Of a stretch of 37,854 bases of DNA, positions 29,715-37,854 are shown piece after piece. How positions within the stretch are numbered: position 1 is the first letter of the stretch; each line of letters begins with the position of its first letter. A model generated the notes under the pieces. The model was not told where the DNA came from and did not search any database. It saw only the letters and a list, made by a program, of their open reading frames with translations. The position numbers and the translations under genes were made by a program. Source of the stretch: Chara braunii. Its lineage: Eukaryota; Streptophyta; Charophyceae; Charales; Characeae. The DNA is taken from positions 654,033 through 691,886 of the forward strand of contig BFEA01000242.1 of NCBI GenBank assembly GCA_003427395.1, given 5' to 3'.

Positions 29715-32104
29715 GTCGGTTGTTACCAATTCAACTTTTCTCCCTTGACTTGATACCCATATTTGAAGTCAAACCCTGTAGTCAGTCAAACTATCACCTG
29801 TGGTCATTGCCTGAATGATCCTAGTCACTCTCAAGGGTCCTTTGAAGAAAAGTGTTGGGGGTTGGGCTTACGTCTCAAGAAAGGTAGGGCTGTCATACAT
29901 GGTTTGGGGAGTGAGGGACAAGGTCAATGGTTGATTGTTGACGCCGTTATTGCATACCATGTGAACTGTCTTCGCATTATTGTGTGCATGTCTATTTTTT
30001 GCGTGATTTTGAATTGAACGGAAACTGATCTGTTGAAGAGTCTCGGACACATAGCACTTGTAAGTGGGAAGGGTTCTCAGCGGTAATACTCTCATATTCA
30101 TTATGTATCCTGTATAACTTTTATATTGTTTGATATTAAGCTAAATCATGATTTGTTAGGAAAGATAGAGTGTCCTTGGTAGTAAGAAGGTTTGATTAAT
30201 ACTTTGATCATTTTGTCAGAAAAATAATATATTTTAGATGCAGAAGGGGAAATAGACAGTCTTATAAAAAGTTCGACCCGAATATCTAGAAGTCTAGGAT
30301 AAGGAAATCATATTATGAACCTTACTTGACTAACGGGTCAGTCTTAGGCGTCTTACCGCGCGTACCCCATTCCTATGCTGCGACAATCGAGCAAACGCCA
30401 TCGACCGACCTACCTCTACAAAGGTATGTAAAAGTTTTCGCATGTGGGTCGGTAGCTCAGCAGGGATACGCCTACCTAAGGGTGGTGACAACCACTTGGG
30501 TAAAGGTAAGTTGTGCCTCGTGGCACCCCGACCTGTCGTGGGGTGTCGTGAGAGGTATAGCACGCGCGCACGGTCGGAGTGGTGACTGGTTATTTTTCAA
30601 CATTGTAAAAAAAAATTCATCATGCGTCACACGACTGTGAGGTTCAGCGCTCCCAGCAGGGTGCGGGACCGCCACGCGCGACAACGGGGGTGGAGGGGGG
30701 TGGTGAAATCTTATACTGAAAAGAAAAAGAAAGTATTCGTCCTCGCTCATTGTGTCTCATCTATGAGGGATGTAAGATGTAAGTGTGTGATAGGTTGACG
30801 ATGGATGTAGTAGTCACCATAACTTAGGCTTGAACCCTACTGGTTGGCGGTAGCTCAGCGCCCGAAAAGTGTCCACCATACCAGACCAAAGCCAACAGGA
30901 ATGAGCAAAGAAAAGGTACACTACCATATCTCTGTTTTTGTTTCATTTGTTAACCTTCGTCATCATCCTTCCACATAGGAGGTGATACGAGCATGACTCT
31001 GGTGGAACACTAGGCATGGACGGGTCAGTTCTATGCATGGGAAGCGACAACACATGTTGGAAACTGGGTTTAGCGTTTCTGACATTGTGTCATGAAGGTG
31101 TCACACAAAACAACATTGATAACTCCAGCATAAGCACCTCCTTAACTTAAACTACCAGTACATTTTCCCGCTTGAAAAATAAAATACTACGGCAGGTTAC
31201 CCGGAAGTTCAACAGGAAACCGAAATGGTTGGCGGCACCAATTAGATACATCCGCATTGGTTCGATTTTCTTTAGCCCACAGAGCGAATTTCCGCTCGGC
31301 ATAAGTAGTTGAGAAAGGTATTGGCGGTTTAATGTTAATAGATCGGGAACACTTTCTTATACCTTCGCATTTCAATACATCATCCAATCCCCGTGTCCCT
31401 ATCCGCACGGGTTGAATCAAATTAGAAAGTAGGTCTCCCCTATCCTTGATTACAATGCACTTTGGAAAGTGTATAGTGCTTGGAACAGGGGTTGCACCCA
31501 AGCAAAAACATAAGTTCTTGTTGTTTGAAAAGATTACCACCAACAGTGAAATCTAAAAAAAAACTTCCAAAGGGTGAAAAGCAATGGGGTCCAAGCCTCA
31601 AGGCATACTCGCACTGCAACTTTCCTACTTATTTTTAACGTTATTGCAAACAGATACATCTAAGTATTGAAGTAAACTTAATCAACTACATCTGAGATAG
31701 GGCTAATGTGAGTACACTCTTATATGGCGCTTGATACGAAATAAAACGACGGGATGTGGGTATATAAACGACCATATTCATCAAGTTTAGCCTGAGACGG
31801 CCTTGAAAAGCGCCACAACTCGTGCTTCTTCATTACTCTAACAAATTATTTTTTTTTTTACATAATTTATTATATAGGCAATGGAGGGACAACAAACATG
31901 AGAGATGGTAAGAGTCATTTCATACAGTGTTTTTTATAGATAAGGGGCATACAAAGTCGTCATCAAGTCGTTGCTCAAATGTTTTTCATTCTTAGCGATA
32001 CCGTGGGCACAACTAGCCATAATTTAGCAATAAAAAAAAATGCAAAAATCTTAGGACGATCGAAAATAATAATAAAAAAAACTTTCAACCTATGTTATTA
32101 GAGT
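29715..32104. other. Gene-poor interval
   Basis: No recognisable gene. GGTAGCTCAGC occurs twice (about 30453 and 30846), resembling the 5' half of a tRNA, and the first is followed by AGG to complete an A box, but no B box follows. One motif-free minus-strand frame lies at 31187-31543. Confidence 0.45.
31187..31543 (-). CDS. Unrecognised 118-codon open frame (possible hypothetical or chance ORF)
   Basis: This is the longest frame of mixed, non-repetitive amino-acid composition in the right third. It starts MVVIFSNNKNLCF and ends FPVELPGNLP. I see no signal peptide, membrane segment or family motif, and no neighbouring gene gives context. It could be a fragment of an old transposon or an exon, but chance is the default explanation. 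Confidence 0.15.
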   Translation of the reverse strand: MVVIFSNNKNLCFCLGATPVPSTIHFPKCIVIKDRGDLLSNLIQPVRIGTRGLDDVLKCEGIRKCSRSINIKPPIPFSTTYAERKFALWAKENRTNADVSNWCRQPFRFPVELPGNLP

Positions 32105-32245
32105 CACCTGCCCGAACTACCTGACAGAAGTTGCACGGGGTGTGGCCCGCCCAGGCAACCCGACCAAAGTTGCACAGGGTGTGGCCCGCCCGAGTTACTC
32201 GGTTGGAGTTGCATGGGGTGTGGCTCGCCTGGGGTACTCAAGCAA
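32105..32245 (+). repeat. 39-bp minisatellite, about 3.5 copies
   Basis: Units AGTTGCA(C/T)(G/A)GGGTGTGGC start near 32128, 32167 and 32206, with a partial unit before. The 39-bp period keeps frame, so a plus frame repeats a 13-residue LHGVWPA-type unit. A T-run follows at 32262-32286. The peptide is probably incidental. Confidence 0.85.
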
Positions 32246-32289
32246 CACAAAAAAAAGACGTTTTTTTTTTTTTTTTTTTTTTTTTTCCC

Positions 32290-33400
32290 AGTGGGTCAAT
32301 TTTATGTTCACTTGAACATGCCCAAATTCGGCCTTATCTTTTAGTTTGGTGATATTTCACCAAAGGCTGTTTATGGGGTGTAAGTTAGGTTCGAAAATGT
32401 TCGAATGAGGGATAAGGGGATATAATATAATTTAATTTTTAATTTTTAATTTTCTATTTCAGATTCCATAACGAATTTCGTGGTCACCCTCAAGCAAAAT
32501 ATATTTCAATTGGTTGCAATTCTGCATGATGTATAATTTATTTTTATTTTTTTTATGCATCCACCCGGGCTTCTAATGGAAGGGCAGCACAAACCAATAA
32601 TTTTTTATGCTTTATTTTGCAAAAACATGTCGTTGTCGAGATTTCTGTTCATCAAACGATGATTGACCATTACACATCCAACTTAATATTATTCTCTTAG
32701 TGTTTAAATGTCGAATGACTCGAAACACAAACAATAACAAAAATCAGTATGGTTATAGAGGTGAAACTCTATCTAAGGTTTAAGTCGGAGGCACGTAAAC
32801 CCTTGAACTTGTGACGTAATTGATACATGTATTGATGTATTGTGTTGAACTTGGTCCATTTACAAATAAAATATTCATTCAACTAATTAGAAAAAAAAAT
32901 CATTAAAGCATCAACTAAACAACATCCTAATATTGAATGTAAAATCAAGCCACATCGTACAAGAAAGTAGACAATACAAAGACAACTGAAACAAGAAAGG
33001 GATAGGCCGAAACCTAATGGAAGATGGAAGAAAGAAAGGAAGTGGGAAATGCGGGAAAATATGTAAGAATGTGATAAAACTTATACAGTGATATCAAAAA
33101 ATATTACAATAGCAGTTCAAGCGGAGTGAAACTGAATAGTGTTAGTTGACTGCCCAGAAGTGTTTTTTATACTCCCTTACACTTAAACATGATCTAACAT
33201 GTGTATACATGACGTGAACCAATATTGTTATCACATGACTGACTAGAGGACGAACAAACATAATGTAAATAAGCCTAAACATCACCTAAAATACCCCTCT
33301 ACCCGCATCCTATAAATTGTCCTTCTAGTGAGTTCGGGCGGGTTTTTCGAGGGTTGGTGACCTATGTCAACCGGCAGGCATAGTCTCGCAATTTCAAAGC
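32290..33400. other. AT-rich gene-free DNA
   Basis: No coding, RNA or repeat signal that I can support. Confidence 0.5.
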
Positions 33401-33762
33401 AACAACTTTAACAATTTTTCGTATTCAAAATAATTCACAGAAAATTATAAAATTGTGAGGTTTTGAGGGTCCATAGATGAGTTTGTGATATTTGCATTAA
33501 GAAAAAAAAAAAGTTTCTCTTAAAATAATCACTGCATTGATTCGATGCATTTCGATTTTTGTCACTCTACCATGTGTCAGTTAACAAAAGAAGTACGACA
33601 ACTTTAGTGATTTTTCTTGTTCATAATAATTAGTAAAAAATTCTAAAAATTGGAGGAGGTGTATATTTATTGTGGTCTTTCCATTAAAGAAAAAAAAAAA
33701 CTTACATCAATAATTAAATAATTACTGCATCGGTTTGACATATTTTCATTTTTGACACTTTT
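33401..33762 (+). repeat. Satellite-like direct repeat, two units of about 165 bp, 197-bp period
   Basis: 33401-33565 and 33598-33762 share ACAACTTTA..ATTTTTC, then ATAATTA-like, an A-run, and ATTACTGCAT(C/T)G(G/A)TT...CATTTTGA-like blocks in the same order. Divergence is moderate. The pair may be the edge of a longer satellite or an internal duplication. Confidence 0.75.
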
Positions 33763-33899
33763 GGACCAATGTCGGACACCACACAGACCTACCTGTACTG
33801 GTGGTTGATGAAACCATTCATCAATTTGACATCGCAAAAATGTTACACAATTCGATATAAGACAAAAACACGGGATATAGTAGACAATTGAAGTAGGAC

Positions 33900-33995
33900 A
33901 ACATAAAGAGCAAAAAAACACATGCATCACACAGACAGGATTAAATCACGCTCATCACGGGAGACACATCAAATTTTATCACGTGAATGGGACGA
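33900..33995 (-). repeat. LTR-like repeat, copy 2
   Basis: It contains ACATGCATCACACA, TAAATCAC(G/A)CTCATCA and AGACACATCAAATTT, shared in order with 37140-37230. It lies downstream of the gag-like pseudogene in that gene's sense, the position of a 3' LTR. No TG...CA ends can be fixed. Confidence 0.6.
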
Positions 33996-35639
33996 CACAC
34001 ATTCGTTTCTCACATTGTTATGTTCACAAAAGTCGATAAAGAATAAAAATCGATGATCAATGAGAGAATGAAAGTCCCGTGGTTACGAGATAAGAATATG
34101 GGGGATATGATTTTCTACTTCATGACGACAACTTTGGTAGTGGATATGTTGTATCATCGTACCGGGCATCACCGAAAAGTTCCCTTGGTAAGAGGAACAC
34201 ATTTATTTTCGTTTGAAAAATTTGACAAGGGTATTGAACTTTTTGAAGAACAATTGTAACATTTTCACTCCATCTGTCTCGGATCCGTTGGGTCGCGTGC
34301 ACAAACAACTTTCATTGTCTCTAAGTGAAATAAATTTTCGAATGCACTTCATTGGAAAAACGACCTTTCTGAGTGTCAGAGTCCTTCGGGGTATTCTGTG
34401 GATGCCTCAGTTATATGGATGTTGTGATGGATTGGAAAGGGAAGCTTGGGGATTTGGTGAGGGTTTCAATTGATCACAATCCAGATGATACCCTCGTATG
34501 TTGTTCTTTGTTATATCAAAAGGGTATGGATAAATTATTTTTGAAAGAATGAGGAACTTTGAGAGGTGTGCGAAGAGGAAGAGGGACTACTACGAGAGAT
34601 AAGAGCAGAGTATGACATTCTTCAAGAACTCGGTCCTTTGTTGTGCCAACGAACAACAAAAAATGTCCAGGTCAAAACCAACCTTTGATATTTTTCAAGA
34701 ACTCAGTCTTCTCTACGCATCTAATAACAGAAGGTTCGTTTAATAACCTTTCAGTGCTCGGTCATTTACACCCATCAAAGTTCGCTTACATTCTTGACAG
34801 TCCTAAAAAGTCTGGGTAAGAGAAAAATATTTAATACCATCAGTGAACTTAAATGTCATATGAACATCAATACCATTTTTATTTTGCACTTGTTCATCCT
34901 TTGCTTTATTTCTAAGCCGCTCTATTTTCCTTAGTCTTGTCCTCTTCTTTTTGTAACCCTGATCTGTACTATTAAAAGAAATAATAGAAATCCTTATAAA
35001 ATTATTCTTCAACCCCATGACATCCTGCTAAGTAAAATAAAAAATTGTAACTCTCGTGTATTGGTCAATCCCACAATGTTGAAACCATGCATACAACCTA
35101 TAGTTTCATCTATCTCCATCACGTCAACATTTAAAGTCTTATAGACGTGTCCCACCCATCTAACCGGTAGGGATCGAGTAATTGAGCCTATACACATATG
35201 CTTTGATCACTGGCATGATGAGACTATGATCTGCACAAGAGGACCCTTACAACTATCCCGTTCAAATTCTTCATCAACAAGGCGACTCAAATACCCAACC
35301 AACGCCTTTGCCCGCATAATTTGTCAACTCATAATTATATAGGTCACCACAAGTGGAAAAAAATCAATTGAAAGCTTAATACCTCATAAAATTCACCGAT
35401 CTCAATGAAATAGAAACATATTCCAATAAATATATCGGATATAAAGTCAAAGTTGAGGATAATAAAACATAAAAGGACCAGAACAAAATTGCAGAAGACA
35501 CGAAAGCGTCAAACAGGGAGCATACTTGCAAAGAAAAAGAACGAGAACAATCATTTTCATACCCATTAGCATCAAATGATATCCTTCGCTTTTCCTTAAA
35601 GTATCCTACCCAAAATCATAAGTTAGCCACGCTTGGGAA
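33996..35639. other. Gene-free interval inside the putative LTR element
   Basis: Short open frames at 34053-34473 show no known motif. No protease, integrase or RT signature is visible, which suits a non-autonomous or heavily decayed element. Confidence 0.45.
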
Positions 35640-37085
35640 GTCTCCTTGTAATTTCGCTGACCTGTTGTTCTCCGAGTTAATAACCTTTACCAGTTTTTCC
35701 AATGCGTCATACTCAATCACTTGTACTGATGCTGCGACTTTTTCTTTCCCTTTCGACAAGTTACCAAAAACTTTGTTTGCCTGATGTTCAAGTTATGCCA
35801 TATTTTCAGTTGTTTGTTTCACAGTTTTGAACTTAACTCTCGCTTTCTCACACAAAGGATCCAACTGCGGTTTCTTATAGTTACCTATCTGCTTCTGTTG
35901 TGCTTCGATGAAGACGTATTGTTGATTACCCTGTTGTTGTACACTATTGACAAACGTTTTTCCTGGAGTAGCCTTTCTTTTTTTTTCGTCCCGATTTCAG
36001 CACGACAACGTCCAACTTTTCCTTCAAATTGGTGTCTCGCTCTTCTCTCGTCCTCGTAGCCATCATTGTGCCCATCGTCTCCTGAAACAAAATCATCTTA
36101 GCTTCTGACATGAGCCTTAAGGTTCGCCAATCGAGGTAAATCTCGCAACTTCTGGTACTCATCCTTCCACTTGTCAACTTCGTGTAGGTTATCCACCCAC
36201 CTTGGTTTATGACCGCTCATACAACAATATTCGGGTTATTCATTTTTTTCCCTCCCAGCATGTTCACCTCACTCCATGACCCCGCAATATTGGGTTATTT
36301 ATTGAACTTCGTCCCTCCTATCTCCTCAATCTGCTGCTTCAATACGAACAACTCATCATCCGTGGTTCGTTTTCTACACACTTATCCATTGAAGTCTAAA
36401 TTTCCCTCTGCAACATGAAATTATTAACCTTATCTTTGTCGCTGGAAGTTCCTTCTCCCGACAATGTCTTCCGAAGCTTCTCATCCTCCTTGCAAAGCCG
36501 AATAACCTCGTTGTCCTCCTTCCCCGCCTTCTGAGGGACCTCCGATCGACCCTTTAACCAAAATGCCATTTCAATCTTTTGTCTAACCTAACGCTCATTC
36601 TAGCCTCAGACTTGTCCATTTTTCGCTTTCATTCCTCTTTCCTTTCATTTTCTTTCTTAATCTTCATTTTATTTTCTTCTTTTTATTTCCTTCTTCCTCC
36701 TTATCCTAGTTCTCCTCTTTCTTGTCCCCGACTGTCTTCGCATAATACTTGTCTAACTTTTTTTAATTTGCCTTCCAAAAGTTAGTCCTCAGTTGTGTGT
36801 AGTAGTTATTGTTCCCATACGTAGTACCAAGACCCTGATCTTGATAGCTAGCAGCAGGTGCCTAAATCAGAGTGAGAGGAGAGCTAGTATGCCCACCTGG
36901 TGCCGACAACGCTAGAGGAGTTGCAAGAATAGGGTTGCCCATGTGGCTGGAGGTCTGGGGGCAACTTCGCAATGCGGGCATTCTCGATAGAAGCGGTTTG
37001 GCAACTTGTGGTTGTAGCAAGTAAGAACATGCGTTGGCGCCGCCATCCTCCTGCTTGTCGCACGTCACCTTCACAAATAACAAGC
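35640..37085 (-). pseudogene. Gag-like CCHC / coiled-coil protein remnant
   Basis: On the minus strand a knuckle-sized segment CYNHKLPNRFYREC (36978-37019) keeps the outer cysteines of a C-x2-C-x4-H-x4-C knuckle but has His and Arg at the inner Cys and His positions. Then come a variable Pro/Thr/Gly region, YYTQLRTNFWKAN, and a charged Lys/Glu coiled-coil-like stretch. Farther on are RWVDNLHEVDKWKDEYQKL and PLCEKARVKFKTVKQTTENM, then SVQVIEYDALEKLVKVI. Stops after NFWKAN and after KKEEN are TAA and TAG, as if from CAA and CAG. The layout resembles charophyte retroelement proteins I recall; that recollection is unverified. Confidence 0.6.
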
Positions 37086-37139
37086 AGCACACGATAAACC
37101 GAAGTTAGCATTAGTAGAAAGGCGATATTTAGGACGACA

Positions 37140-37230
37140 CTGAGAACAAAAACCACATGCATCACACAAACACGACTAAATCACACTCATCATGCAAGAC
37201 ACATCAAATTTCAACTCTTGAACGCGACGA
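37140..37230 (-). repeat. LTR-like repeat, copy 1
   Basis: Direct repeat of 33900-33995, lying just upstream (in sense) of the gag-like pseudogene, as a 5' LTR or leader would. Confidence 0.6.
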
Positions 37231-37686
37231 TGGCTTAACTATGAAAGTCAACAAACCCAAGTCATCAAGGCTCGAACCGAAAATGAACGTCGCTTGTAAT
37301 GGTTAAGATTTATGTCAAGCACAATGGCGGGTTGAGACTACTAGTTTCATCCGGTTGCCAAACCTGGAATCGTCATGGGTCTCGAGGCACGACGGAAATA
37401 AGTTTGAAGGCCGTAGGAAAACTACTATATATTGAAAGGAGCCGTTAGTATACTACTCAAAAACGTAGAACAGATACAGGGGGTACCAAGCAAAAACATC
37501 CACAGTCGACATCCTCATCCGGGTCGCTGTTGCGTCAAAGTCTCAATCAGAACCCAGATCCCCGCATCGAATCAACAACTTTAATGAAAAGAAAGAAAAA
37601 AGGGGAAAAAACGAAAAAAAGAAAAAAGAGAAAACTACAGCGCAGTCACGGTTAGAGTTTGAAAATGCGTTCGAAACATCATTTCT

Positions 37687-37781
37687 GCAGTCCAGTCAGG
37701 GCACGGGGTTGAAATGCAGTTGAAACTCAGGTCCGCAGAATAGTCGGGGCGGGGAGTTCGAAATCGCAGTCCAGTCAGGCA
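37687..37781. repeat. Short degenerate repeats near the right edge
   Basis: GCAGTCCAGTCAGG occurs at 37687 and 37766, with a diverged GCAGAATAGTCGGG at 37735. GTTGAAAT or GTTCGAAAT follows the first two. The remainder of 37231-37854 shows only A- and T-runs. Confidence 0.6.
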
Positions 37782-37854
37782 TATGACCGTGTTTTTTTTT
37801 GTTTTTTGTTTTTTTTTCGTGCGTCGCACCGTGCCACGCCGCGGCTGGAAAAAA

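Noticed and set aside
30448-30560. tRNA gene starting at GGTAGCTCAGCAGG
   Set aside because: No B box at the expected distance and no acceptor stem; kept only as a note in the interval description.
34053-34473. Pair of plus-strand open frames
   Set aside because: Short, overlapping in different frames, and without a known domain.
37300-37380. Minus-strand GGATGAAACTAG with a small stem, hammerhead- or tRNA-like
   Set aside because: No CTGATGA, A box or cleavage site in the right place.

Overview
The window looks like nuclear DNA from a repeat-dense eukaryote, most likely a green plant or streptophyte alga. The main reason is the class of its LINE remains: an APE-type endonuclease, an L1-like reverse transcriptase, a zinc-binding RT tail and a DUF4283-like ORF1 with a CCHC knuckle. 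A gag-like remnant near the right end resembles proteins I recall, without certainty, from Chara-type charophytes. I see no intact protein-coding gene, no functional rRNA or tRNA gene and no CRISPR array.

Layout. 1-0.7 kb: 3' end of a LINE (+). 2.27-2.52 kb: foldback element. 3.3-7.3 kb: ORF2 (endonuclease and RT) of a decayed LINE on the minus strand. 7.73-12.54 kb: element A, non-coding, hairpin-rich, with an apparently intact type III hammerhead ribozyme. 12.6-14.2 kb: LINE ORF1 (minus), probably the other half of the same LINE, split by A. 14.2-19.5 kb: gene-free DNA with tRNA-like segments and a third copy of the A/B 3' terminus (minus). 19.9-22.7 kb: purine tracts, microsatellites and short tandem repeats, ending with a broken hammerhead. 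22.76-27.55 kb: element B, a diverged second copy of A with its own hammerhead. 27.67-29.7 kb: an array of about 18-22 imperfect hairpins. 29.7-37.85 kb: gene-poor DNA with a 39-bp minisatellite, a 197-bp-period satellite-like dimer, and a CCHC/coiled-coil gag-like pseudogene (minus) bracketed by two LTR-like repeats.

Main point of interest. A and B are about 4.8 kb, encode no recognisable protein, and share both ends. Each carries a hammerhead core, an antisense tRNA-like A-box/B-box module and many short hairpins with perfect arms. At one homologous hairpin the two arms differ between copies by paired substitutions, and at another both arms gain matching sequence, which suggests the RNA fold has been maintained. 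This fits a large retrozyme-like, structured-RNA mobile element. The hairpin array just downstream of B is a second, separate structured-RNA candidate.
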